Shown here: in pieces, positions 1 through 8,700 of the stretch
Layout of the letters: each line of letters opens with the position of its first letter
How positions within the stretch are numbered: the first letter of the stretch is position 1
NCBI GenBank assembly: GCA_963775975.1
Contig: CAVZKX010000005.1
Location: 1 to 64,000 of the forward strand
Length of the DNA: 64,000 nt
Direction: 5' to 3'
Source of the DNA: JANXQG01 sp963775975
GTDB lineage: Bacteria > Planctomycetota > Planctomycetia > Pirellulales > Thermoguttaceae
Position numbers and translations under genes: made by a program
Notes under the pieces: generated by a model
Told to the model about the DNA's origin: nothing
Database searches by the model: none
Seen by the model: the letters and a program-made list of their open reading frames with translations, nothing else

Positions 1-674
1 ATCGAGGCATCCGAGGCGATCTTCAATGCTGCCAAGGACGATCTGGAACGGCTCAAAAACGACTTGAAGCTGCGCAAAACCTTCGCACAACCCATCCCGG
101 CGCCATGAGCGACGAGCAGTTCGATATGACACTCGCCGCACAACGGATGGGAAGCGACCGCTACGCCGAAGCGCAGAAACGCTACCAGCTTATCAAGCAA
201 GGACCGCGAAAGGAGGATATCGCGCAAGGCAAGGCCGTTATGGAGCAAGCCAAGGCGGCGCTACAGGCCGCCGAAGTCAAGCTTAGCTACGCCACCGTCG
301 TCTCGCCGCTGACGGGCATGGTGCTGTCGAAAAATGTCGAAGAGGGCGAATTCGTCGCCGCAGGCACACCCCTCGTAACCGTCGCAGACCTTCAAAATAT
401 CTGGTTACGGGCCTATATCGACGAACGCGATATCGGCAAGGTTGCGATCCAGCTCGGCTGCAAGGCCGAAATCAGCACCGACGCCTATCCCGGCAAGGTC
501 TATAAGGGACATGTCGGCTTCATCGCTTCCGAACAGGAGTTTACGCCAAAAACTGTCCAGACCACTCGCGAACGCGTGAAATTCGTCTATCGAGTCAAAA
601 TCTATTTGGACGAGAATCCCAACCAGCAATTGAAGCCCGGCATGCCGGCGGATGCCAAATTAAAATCCGAATAA
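1..674 (+). CDS. HlyD/YbhG-type membrane-fusion (periplasmic adaptor) protein, 5' partial, frameshifted
   Basis: Periplasmic adaptor of an ABC-type efflux system. It would link the inner-membrane transporter encoded downstream to an outer-membrane channel. The gene is cut by the window start. Bases 1-100 encode Glu/Lys/Leu-rich coiled coil in frame 1; a TGA at 106-108 ends that frame, and the protein resumes in frame 3 from about 105 (MSDEQFD). A single indel near 95-104 therefore interrupts the hairpin. The second half has the lipoyl/beta-barrel signature: SPLTGMVL, then EEGEFVAAGTPLVTVADL, then the terminal LKPGMPADAKL. A double ABC ATPase and two ABC-2 permeases follow, as in E. coli ybhGFSR. 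Family call firm; substrate unknown. Confidence 0.85.
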   Translation, partial: RGIRGDLQCCQGRSGTAQKRLEAAQNLRTTHPGAMSDEQFDMTLAAQRMGSDRYAEAQKRYQLIKQGPRKEDIAQGKAVMEQAKAALQAAEVKLSYATVVSPLTGMVLSKNVEEGEFVAAGTPLVTVADLQNIWLRAYIDERDIGKVAIQLGCKAEISTDAYPGKVYKGHVGFIASEQEFTPKTVQTTRERVKFVYRVKIYLDENPNQQLKPGMPADAKLKSE

Positions 675-675
675 T

Positions 676-1140
676 GAAAGACGAAATACGAAACAAATTA
701 GAATGAGGAAGTCTAAATGTCAGAAACGCCAGGTACGCCCCGCTACGATTTGGAGGAACGAACCTACCTATTCGCTCGCGCCGTGCGCGGATTTGTAAAG
801 AAGCTGCCGCGAACGATCTGCAATGCTGAGGACGTTCAAGCAGGTGGTCAGGAGTTCCGGTTCGGTGGGCGCGAATTACATCGAAGCCAACGATGCCTCA
901 AGCAAGAAGGACTTTCGACTGCGGATCAAGATCTCCAAGAAGGAATCAAAAGAGTCGCGATACTGGTTGCGGCTGCTCGATACGAAGGGGATTGCAGCCC
1001 TTGATGCAGAGCGCGATAAGCCGATTCAGGAGAGTACCGAGTTGATGAACATCTTTGGTGCGATATTGCGCAAGTCCGACTGAATGTCGTTTAGAACATT
1101 GGCATTTCATATTTCAGTTTTGTTTAGAATTTCGTGTTTC
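676..1140. mobile_element. Inverted-repeat-bounded four-helix-bundle gene cassette
   Basis: AT-rich segments of 31 bases at 676-706 and 1110-1140 are imperfect inverted copies, with 23 of 31 positions matching by my alignment. The left begins GAAAGACGAAATACGAAAC; the right, read on the minus strand, begins GAAACACGAAATTCTAAAC. They enclose a single S23-type gene and lie between the adaptor and ATPase genes of an efflux operon. The base composition differs from the GC-rich neighbours. No transposase or target duplication is visible, so mobility is inferred. Confidence 0.5.
717..1083 (+). CDS. Four-helix-bundle protein (S23/IVS family), frameshifted
   Basis: Small four-helix-bundle protein of the family first described from 23S rRNA intervening sequences and now seen as free-standing genes of unknown function. 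The start codon follows GAGGAAG. Frame 3 gives the N-terminal YDLEERTYLFARAVRGFV and LPRTICNAEDV; frame 1 continues with KQVVRSSGSVGANYIEAN, SKKDFRLRIKISKKESKES and RYWLRLL, typical of the family. One extra base within 835-837 explains the switch, because removing it gives EDV-KQVV. Corrected length is about 121 residues, normal for the family. It has no rRNA around it and sits in an inverted-repeat cassette inside an efflux operon. Confidence 0.8.
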
Positions 1141-1153
1141 TTTTTCCGAATTT

Positions 1154-3118
1154 ATGATCCATGCTCAGGGTCTAACGAAACGGTTTGACGGTATCACCGC
1201 AATCGACTCCCTTTGCTTAAAGGTCGAAGAGGGTGAAATCTTCGGCCTTGTCGGTCCCGACGGCGCGGGCAAGACCACCACGATGCGGCTCTTAACCTCG
1301 ATCATGGACCCAGACGCGGGCGAGGCGTGGGTGGCCGGGCATCACGTCGTCCGCGAGGCCGAGGCGGTAAAAGCGGAAATCGGCTATATGAGCCAGCGCT
1401 TCGGACTTTACGCCGATCTGACCGTAATGGAGAACATCGACTTTTACGCCGACATCTATAGCGTGCCCCGCAAGGGCCGCGCCGAGCGCGTTGAGCGGCT
1501 ATTGGCGTTCAGCAATCTCACGCCGTTCAAACGCCGCCTGGCGGGCAATTTGTCGGGCGGAATGAAGCAGAAACTCGGACTGGCCTGTACGCTGATCCAT
1601 ACGCCGCGCGTGCTGTTCCTCGATGAGCCGACGAACGGTGTCGATCCGGTCTCGCGCCGCGATTTCTGGCGGATTCTTTATCAGCTGCTCCGCGAGCGAG
1701 TGACAATCTTCATCTCCACGGCCTATCTCGATGAGGCCGAACGCTGCAATCGGTTGGCACTCATCCATCAAGGCAAGATGCTCGCCTGCGGCACGCCGGA
1801 CGAAGTGAAGCAACTGATGCGGGGAAAGATACTGGAAGTCCGCACTGCCGAGCCTCGCCGCGCCGCCGCGGTATTGCGGGCAGCTTATCCGGATGCATCA
1901 GTGGGACTATTCGGCGATCGGCTGCATTTCGTCGGGCGAAATGGGGTGGATGAAACTGATCACGTCACCGAAACACTCAAGTCGGCCGGGCTGCCGCTGC
2001 CAGAGATTCGCGTCATCCCGCCGACGTTGGAGGATGTGTTTGTTTCGGCGATTGTAGGTCCCTCTTGCCGAGAGGGACCAAACGAGTCGACATTGCGAGC
2101 GGCGTCAAATTCTCCTGTGAAGGCAGAGCACAATAGTCCCTCTCGGCAAGAGGGACCTACTCGACCCGCCGTGGCCGTCGACCAGCTCGAGCGCCGCTTC
2201 GGCCGCTTCATGGCCGTCAACCGCGTCAGCTTCGAGGTCAAACGCGGCGAAATCTTCGGCTTCCTGGGACCAAACGGAGCGGGCAAGTCGACTACGATCC
2301 GCATGCTTTGCGGCATCCTCTCGCCCACCGGCGGAAGCGGCACAGTTGTCGGACTGGATATCCGCACGCAAGCCGAGGAGATCAAGGCCAACGTCGGCTA
2401 TATGAGCCAAAAGTTCTCGCTCTACCAGGACCTGACCGTCGAGGAGAACATCAATTTCTACGCCGGCATCTACCGCATCGGTGAAAAGGAAAAAGCTGAG
2501 CGCAAGCAGTGGGTGTTGGAGATGTCCGGCCTGGAATCGTATCGCCATCGGCTTACGGGAGTACTCTCCGGCGGATGGAAACAGCGGCTGGCCCTTGGCT
2601 GCGCGATTCTCCATCGGCCGCCGATTCTTTTTCTCGACGAACCGACATCGGGCGTCGATCCGATCAGCCGCCGCCAGTTCTGGGATTTGATCTACGAACT
2701 GTCCAGCGAAGGCGTGACCGTCTTCGTCACGACGCACTACATGGACGAGGCCGAGTACTGCGACCGCCTGGCTCTGATCTATCGCGGCGAACTGATCGCA
2801 CAGGGGCCGCCAGAGCAACTTAAGCGGGAAGCGATGCACGAAGAGATTTTGGAAGTATCTTGCGACCGGCCCGAAGCGGCGATGGAGGCCCTGGCTGGAC
2901 TAAACTCAGTGAAGGAAGTGGCACTCTTCGGCAGCAGTTTGCACCTTGTGGCCGATGACGGCGAGCGGGCCGCTGCCGATACCCGCAGCCGGCTCGCGGA
3001 GCACGGCATTGCGGTGCGGCAGATCGAGACGATCACTCCCTCGCTGGAAGATGTTTTCGTCTCATTGATCGAAGCCCGTGACCGCGCCGAGCAACCCCAA
3101 GAGGAGGTCCGCCGATGA
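1154..3118 (+). CDS. Tandem ABC transporter ATPase (YbhF-like, two nucleotide-binding domains)
   Basis: Cytoplasmic ATPase powering the ABC-2 permeases downstream. The start is set at the ATG beginning MIHAQGLTKRF, because upstream in-frame sequence belongs to the AT-rich cassette. Domain 1 has Walker A GPDGAGKT (34-41), signature LSGGMKQKL and Walker B VLFLDEPTNGVDP. Domain 2 (from about residue 340) has GPNGAGKST, LSGGWKQRL and ILFLDEPTSGVDP. Total length is 654 residues, somewhat longer than YbhF because residues 301-336 between the domains are encoded by a palindromic repeat. The stop overlaps the original permease start (ATGA at 3115-3118), suggesting translational coupling before that junction was duplicated. 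Function firm, cargo unknown. Confidence 0.93.
   Translation: MIHAQGLTKRFDGITAIDSLCLKVEEGEIFGLVGPDGAGKTTTMRLLTSIMDPDAGEAWVAGHHVVREAEAVKAEIGYMSQRFGLYADLTVMENIDFYADIYSVPRKGRAERVERLLAFSNLTPFKRRLAGNLSGGMKQKLGLACTLIHTPRVLFLDEPTNGVDPVSRRDFWRILYQLLRERVTIFISTAYLDEAERCNRLALIHQGKMLACGTPDEVKQLMRGKILEVRTAEPRRAAAVLRAAYPDASVGLFGDRLHFVGRNGVDETDHVTETLKSAGLPLPEIRVIPPTLEDVFVSAIVGPSCREGPNESTLRAASNSPVKAEHNSPSRQEGPTRPAVAVDQLERRFGRFMAVNRVSFEVKRGEIFGFLGPNGAGKSTTIRMLCGILSPTGGSGTVVGLDIRTQAEEIKANVGYMSQKFSLYQDLTVEENINFYAGIYRIGEKEKAERKQWVLEMSGLESYRHRLTGVLSGGWKQRLALGCAILHRPPILFLDEPTSGVDPISRRQFWDLIYELSSEGVTVFVTTHYMDEAEYCDRLALIYRGELIAQGPPEQLKREAMHEEILEVSCDRPEAAMEALAGLNSVKEVALFGSSLHLVADDGERAAADTRSRLAEHGIAVRQIETITPSLEDVFVSLIEARDRAEQPQEEVRR
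2054..2160. repeat. Palindromic element (family A) inside the ABC ATPase coding sequence
   Basis: Two inverted copies of a 26-base hairpin with core GGTCCCTCT...AGAGGGACC (2054-2079 and 2135-2160) lie in the linker between the ATPase domains. The reading frame stays open through both and encodes VGPSCREGP and SPSRQEGPT. A degenerate relative is at 16316-16342. Confidence 0.85.
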
Positions 3119-3208
3119 ATGCAAACTTGTGGGGCAGGTTTCCAACCTGCCATAGCCGCGGCAGATTGGCAATCTGCCCCACATCCCGAGAGGTCCGCCG
3201 ATGAATGC
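3104..3208. repeat. Palindromic element (family D) flanked by a 19-bp direct repeat spanning a start codon
   Basis: The 19-base sequence GAGGTCCGCCGATGAATGC occurs at 3104-3122 and 3190-3208. Between the copies lies a palindrome (3130-3181) with arms TGGGGCAG and CTGCCCCA around AGGTTTCCAACCTGCC. The repeated block contains the ribosome-binding region and first codons of the permease, so insertion duplicated the start site. A second family D copy is at 36122-36172. Confidence 0.9.
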
Positions 3209-4334
3209 CCGACGTGTCGCCGCCGTCGCCCGGAAGGAATCACTGCACGTGCTCCGAGACCCGCGGAGCTTGGGGATGGCACTTGCTTTGCCGGTTCTGA
3301 TGCTTTTGCTCTTTGGCTACGCGCTGACGCTGGACGTCGACCATGTGCCGCTCGTCGTATGGGACCAAAGCGGCACGCCTGCAAGCCGCGAATTGATAAG
3401 CCACTTCGCCGGATCGCCCTACTTCTCGCTCGTCGGACACGTCGACAATGAACGCGAGATGAACCGGACGCTTGACTCGGGCGAGGCCCTGATGGCGCTG
3501 GTAATTCCTTATGACTTCGGCCGGCGAATTGCATCGCAAGCCGAGGCGCCGCTGCAAGCGGTCCTGTCGGGCGTCGATTCGAATACGGCCACCATCGCGC
3601 TGGGCTATGCCGACGCCATTGCCGAAATCTATGCGCAGCAGTGGTCGCTGGATCGCATGAAGCGCATCGGTGCGACCGACTTCCGCCCGCCGCTGGATGT
3701 CCGCCAGCGAGTCTGGTTCAATCCCGAATTGGAATCGCGGAACTATATCGTGCCGGGGCTAATCGCGGTGATTATGATGGTCATCGCCGCCATGCTAACG
3801 TCGCTGACTTTCGCTCGCGAATGGGAGCGAGGCACGATGGAGCAACTCATATCGACGCCGGTGAAACGCGAGGAACTGGTGCTGGGCAAGCTCATCCCCT
3901 ATTTCGCCATCGGCATGTTCGACATGGTGCTCGTGGTGGTGCTGGGCCAATTCATGTTCCAGGTCCCCTTGCGCGGCAACGTAGCGCTTTTGTTCGGGGT
4001 GGCCTCGCTCTTTCTCGTCGGCGTGCTGTCGATGGGCATGCTCATCAGCATCGCCACCAAGAGCCAGCTCATGGCCAGCCAATTGGCCATGATGCTCACG
4101 TTCCTGCCGTCGTTTTTGTTGTCGGATTTTATTTTCTCCATCGTCAACATGCCGCGGCCGATCCAGTGGATCACCTATCTCGTGCCGGCGCGGTATTTCA
4201 TCGCCGTGCTCAAGGGAGTGTATCTCAAGGGCGTCGGGCTGGAAATCCTCGCCGGCGACGCGCTGCTGCTGGCGGGCTTCGCCGCGCTGATGGTGCTCCT
4301 AGCCCGCTGGAGGTTTAAAAAGAAACTGACGTAA
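3201..4334 (+). CDS. ABC-2 type permease (YbhS-like)
   Basis: Inner-membrane subunit of the efflux transporter, 377 residues, normal for the family. It has a cytoplasmic N terminus with the RKESLHVLRDPRS motif, a first membrane helix at about 25-45 (LALPVLMLLLFGYALTL), a large extracytoplasmic domain (about 46-180), then five C-terminal helices starting near 185. The EREWERGTMEQL-type motif (about 207-218) marks the ABC-2 family. It starts at the second copy of the duplicated ATG region; the upstream copy at 3115 now ends in repeat-derived sequence. It follows the ATPase and precedes a second permease, so the two probably form a heterodimer. Confidence 0.92.
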   Translation: MNARRVAAVARKESLHVLRDPRSLGMALALPVLMLLLFGYALTLDVDHVPLVVWDQSGTPASRELISHFAGSPYFSLVGHVDNEREMNRTLDSGEALMALVIPYDFGRRIASQAEAPLQAVLSGVDSNTATIALGYADAIAEIYAQQWSLDRMKRIGATDFRPPLDVRQRVWFNPELESRNYIVPGLIAVIMMVIAAMLTSLTFAREWERGTMEQLISTPVKREELVLGKLIPYFAIGMFDMVLVVVLGQFMFQVPLRGNVALLFGVASLFLVGVLSMGMLISIATKSQLMASQLAMMLTFLPSFLLSDFIFSIVNMPRPIQWITYLVPARYFIAVLKGVYLKGVGLEILAGDALLLAGFAALMVLLARWRFKKKLT

Positions 4335-4430
4335 CCATGTAAGATGGACCTCCGAGTCCGTCTTCTCGGATTAGTCGGACGGACTCGGAGGTCCATCCTA
4401 CAACATAGACGCCATTCCGCATAACCATGT
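4332..4430. repeat. Palindromic element (family E) flanked by a 9-bp direct repeat spanning stop and start codons
   Basis: TAACCATGT occurs at 4332-4340 and 4422-4430. It joins the TAA of permease 1 to the ATG of permease 2, so the ancestral junction was probably TAAccATG. The inserted DNA holds inverted arms GATGGACCTCCGAGTCCGT (about 4343-4361) and ACGGACTCGGAGGTCCATC (about 4379-4397). It could form a stable hairpin between the permease cistrons. Confidence 0.85.
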
Positions 4431-5554
4431 TCGACCGCATCCGTGAAATGCTGATCAAGGAATTCATCCAGGTCTTTCGCGACCCGAGGATGCGGGCCGT
4501 CGTCTTCATCATGCCGTGCATCGAGGTGCTCGTGATTGGCTACGCGGTGAACATGGACATCCACAACATCCGCGCAGGGATTTACGACTTGGACAACACG
4601 CCCGCCAGCCGCGAGCTTTTGTCGCGTTTCTCCGGCAGCGGATACTTCGACATTGTCGCCCGCATCGGCAATGACCGCGAAATGGAAGACGCCATTCTCC
4701 GCAGCCGCGTGCAGATCGTGTTTCGCATCAATTCCGGCTTCGGTGGCGATCTGGAAAGCGGCCGTACAGCGCAGCTCCAAGTCATCTGCGACGGCACCGA
4801 CTCCAACACGGCCGGCATCGCCCTGAGCTACGTCAATAGCATCACGAGCGACTACTCCCGCGCGATGCTCCAGCGTCGGCTCGATCAAAACCCGCCACTC
4901 GTGGAATTGCCGGTGAAGCTCGACTTCCGCACAAGGGCATGGTTCAACGAAAACCTCGACAGCCGCAATTACTTCGTGCCCGGCGTGATCGTGATCGTCG
5001 TCAGCCTGGTGAGCCTGCTGTTGACAAGCATGGCCGTCGTCCGGGAGAAGGAGATCGGCACGATCGAGCAGATCATGGTCACTCCTATCACGCCCGTGGA
5101 GTTCATTCTCGGCAAAACGCTGCCATTTGTGCTCATCGCCTTCGTTGACGTGACGCTAATCCTCTTTATCGGCACGCTCTGGTTCCAAGTGCCGCTGCGC
5201 GGCAGCATCGTGCTGCTCTACTTCTCGACCGGGCTCTACTTGCTGACCATGCTAGGGGCCGGCCTCTTGATTTCCACGATCAGCGAGACGCAGCAGCAAG
5301 CGCTGATGAGCACTTTTCTCTTCTTTTTTCCCGCAATGCTCCTTTCCGGCTTCTCGTTTCCGATTGCCAACATGCCGCTGCCGATCCAATGGTTGACTTA
5401 CCTCAATCCCGTGGCCTATTTCCTTATCGTGGTGCGGACCATCTTTCTCAAGGGCGTCGGGCTGGCCTACCTTTGGCCGCAATTGCTGGGCTTGGCGGCG
5501 ATGGGCGTTGTCACGTTTTTCTTGGCAGTGAGGCGGTTTCACAAGACGCTGTAA
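4427..5554 (+). CDS. ABC-2 type permease (YbhR-like)
   Basis: Second membrane subunit of the efflux system, 375 residues. It has the same architecture as its neighbour: N-terminal LIKEFIQVFRDPRMRAVV, helix 1 at about 25-45, an extracytoplasmic domain, and a block of five C-terminal helices from about residue 185. The KEIGTIEQIMVTPI motif (about 209-222) is the ABC-2 hallmark. It shares clear similarity with the upstream permease (FRDPR, DSNTA, PGVI, VPLRGS), consistent with ancient duplication and heterodimer formation. It is the last gene of the operon; a weak terminator-like hairpin follows. Confidence 0.92.
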   Translation: MFDRIREMLIKEFIQVFRDPRMRAVVFIMPCIEVLVIGYAVNMDIHNIRAGIYDLDNTPASRELLSRFSGSGYFDIVARIGNDREMEDAILRSRVQIVFRINSGFGGDLESGRTAQLQVICDGTDSNTAGIALSYVNSITSDYSRAMLQRRLDQNPPLVELPVKLDFRTRAWFNENLDSRNYFVPGVIVIVVSLVSLLLTSMAVVREKEIGTIEQIMVTPITPVEFILGKTLPFVLIAFVDVTLILFIGTLWFQVPLRGSIVLLYFSTGLYLLTMLGAGLLISTISETQQQALMSTFLFFFPAMLLSGFSFPIANMPLPIQWLTYLNPVAYFLIVVRTIFLKGVGLAYLWPQLLGLAAMGVVTFFLAVRRFHKTL

Positions 5555-5591
5555 CCGGCAATTTCTGCCGATTGACGGGCATCGCTCGCCC

Positions 5592-5617
5592 AAAAATTCC
5601 ACGCCCCGAGAATTTTT
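5592..5617 (+). terminator. Possible intrinsic terminator of the efflux operon
   Basis: AAAAATTC (5592-5599) pairs with GAATTTTT (5610-5617) around a ten-base GC-rich loop and ends in a T run, 38 bases after the permease stop. The stem is AT-rich and weak. Confidence 0.4.
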
Positions 5618-5641
5618 TGTTGAATCCGATCGTTTTTGCCC

Positions 5642-5670
5642 TTGACCATCCGTGCCGCTCGTTGTATTTA
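5642..5670 (+). promoter_or_regulatory. Candidate sigma-70-like promoter before the secretin gene
   Basis: TTGACC (5642-5647) and TATTTA (5665-5670) are separated by 17 bases, about 100 bases ahead of the TTG start. The -35 matches consensus well but the -10 is poor, so this is only a candidate. Confidence 0.25.
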
Positions 5671-5774
5671 ATCGTCCTCTTCGTTTGTTTCGCAGAGACT
5701 TTTCACTACACGACTCTTTTCGGACTTCGCACGGCGGCGAATTTGCGTCGGCCGCTACTACAAGGAGCATCCAA

Positions 5775-8700
5775 TTGAAGACGACCCAACGAAATCTGAT
5801 CGGCTGCATGGCCGTGGCGATAAGTCTTTCCGCGGGCTTCGCACATGCCGGCCTGCCAGAACGTATGGCGGCCGCATTGTTGACGAGCGCGGCTGTCGGA
5901 CAGCAACCCGGCTCGGGGTCGATCTTCTCGGGCTTTACCAGCGGCAACCAGCCCGCCGCGCCGAACGAACCGTTCGCGGCGCGGAATGTGTCCGGCGCCG
6001 CGGCGGCCGTGCCCAGCAGCAACGGAGTCACACGGCTCCCGCCCACCGGCATGTCGCCGCCGTCGGATGACGACCGGTATCCGAATGCGGGCGCACCGCC
6101 GCGGGGAATGTCGCCGGGCGGAAATAATCCGAACGGGATCTTTACGCGGGACACCGGCCCGATGATGCAACAAACTGGCGGCGATAATGCTATTCCTCGC
6201 GGCAATCGCGGCCATAGCGATGCCATGCTGCGTCAGGCTCGCCTGGCCTTGGCCGTGGGCGACATCCGCCGCGCGTCGGATATGGCGGCTCAAGCAAAGC
6301 AAGACCAGATTCGCTACGCCCCGAACGAAGACAACCCCGATCGCGTCGCGGCGGCCATCGCCAAGTTTGTCGAAATCAGCCGCCTCGACCGCGGCAGCGA
6401 AGAAAACCGCCGCACCTACGCCCGCATGTGGACGGAGCAAGCCAATGATTTGTTGCAATGGAACGAATTGGAGCAGGCCGAAAAGCTGGCGGAAATGGCC
6501 GCCCAGCAGCGTGTGACATTTGGCCCCTTTGATGCCAAACCCGATGATCTCCTCCGCCGCATCGCCGCGATGCGCGAGCGAAACAGGCCGGTCGGTCCGC
6601 CGCCGATCAACGTCGGTGAAGCCAACCCCATCGTGGGCGCATCGCAGGCCGCGCGGCAGCAGGCCGTGACGCTGATGCGAAACATCCGCAGCGCGCTGGC
6701 GGTCGGTCAGATCGCCCAGGCCGAGTTCATGTGCCGCCAGCTTGACGCCATGCGGATTCCCGAAAAGGCGTTTGGTCCCAATGAGGACTCGCCCGCCCAC
6801 GTCTTTGATGCCGTCCATCTGGCGCAGCGCCGCTTCGCCTCGGGCGTGATGCAGGCCGGCGGCACGGTCGATGTCGGCGGCGGTGTGAACTCAGCCGTCT
6901 ACATTCCCTCGCGCGATGGCACGCGCAATATGCAAGTTGCCGATATCGCGACCGAGGCGGTTCCCGCGCCTCCCGACCAGCCGAACGGGCCGTCGATCTC
7001 GCCGGACGCCAGCGGCCAGTCGCCGGGCTACGGTCTCTTTCAACAGGGAGAGGCCGCTTTGAAGGCCCACGACCGCGATCGGGCGCTGCAACTCTTTCGG
7101 CAGGCGGCCGCCTATTCGAGCCAGCTCGATCAGGTGACGGCCGAGCGGCTGCAAGATCACCTTTCGCTGCTATCGGTGCCTAGAACCTTGGGTCAACATC
7201 CCGGCGGTCCGGGTCAACCGGCCGCGCCGCTGGATGATGCCGCCGCCGCGCGGCAGGCGCTTGTCAGCCAGGTCTTTAACGATATGACGCACCGCGAGTC
7301 GGAAGCCAAGGCAATGCGCGAGAAGGACCCCAAGGGTGCGCTTGCGATGTTGCAGGAAACGCGGAAGAAAGTCGAGACCTCGGCCGTGGAGCCAGGCATC
7401 CGCGACCGCTGGCTGCGGCAAATGGACCGCTCGATCGATGAGACGCAGCAATTCATCGCCGCGAACCGTTCGAAGATCGACTTGGACGACAAGAACAACA
7501 ACGTCCGCAGCGAGATAAACCGCGAAGCACTGAACAAGCAGCAGGTGCAGCAGAAATTGGCCGACTTGGTCGATCAGTTCAATCGGCTGAATGAGGAGCA
7601 ACGCTACGAGGAAGCCGAGGTGATTGCAAAGCGGGCTCAGGAGCTCGCGCCGCATGAACTCGTAACGCAGGTGATGGTCACGAAGTCACACATTCAGCGC
7701 GAGTGGGCCAATCAAATGCGAATTAAGCAGGCGACGGCGGAAGGATTGGATAGGGCGCTCGCCGAAGTTGATGAGGCGGACATTCCTTACGCAGGGGAAC
7801 CGCTAAGCTTCCCCGATACCACGAAATGGAAAGATATTACGCATCGCCGCGCCAAAATCGCCGCGGAGCACTCCCGCCATCGCCGCAGTCAGCAGGAAAT
7901 TGATATTGAGAAGAAGCTCCAGACGCCGGTGAATTACAGTTGCCATAACCGGCCGCTGAACGAAGTACTCAACCAGTTGGCCAAGCTGGTCAGCGTCAAT
8001 ATCCACATCGACGAGCAAGGCCTCCGCGAGGAAGGGCTTACGCCCGACGTACCGGTCACGCTAGAGCTCAGCAGCGACATCATGCTGAAGAGCTACTTGA
8101 ATCTTCTCCTGGAGAAGAACCATCTCTGCTACATCATCAAGCACGAGGTCTTGAACATCACCAGCGAGTCGAAGAAGTCAGAATCGAGCCAGATCTACCA
8201 GGTGGTCTACCAGGTGGGCGATCTGGTGATGCCGATTCCGAACTTCGTCGCCAGCCCGCGGATGGGCCTGGCAGGCGCGCTGCACGACGCCATGACCAAC
8301 GCCGTCGGGGCGGCCGGCAACTTCGGCACCGTGACCACGCCGATGGCCGTCGTCTCCAATTCCCAGAGCAAGAGCGGCTCGATGATCAACCCGGCCGTGA
8401 TGGCCAACGCGGCCCACGGACCGCTGGGCAACCAGGCGGCCGCCGGCCCCGGCGGCGCGGCTGGCGGCACGGGCGCCGACTTCGATTCGCTCATCGACCT
8501 CATTACGCAGACCGTCGCGCCCCGACCTGGGACCACAACGGCGGAAAAGGCAGCGTCGCGCCCTCGCCCGCCAACTTGAGTCTCGTCATCAGCCAGACGC
8601 AGGAAGTCCACGAGGAAATCGTCGACCTCCTGGAACAGTTGCGGCGGATGCAGGACCTGCAAGTGACGATCGAAGTCCGTTTCATCACGCTCAACGACAA

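Noticed and set aside
3119..3200. Short coding frame at the second family D flank (ATG at 3115)
   Set aside because: Its codons derive from the palindrome and run out of frame with the permease; it is a by-product of the duplicated start region.
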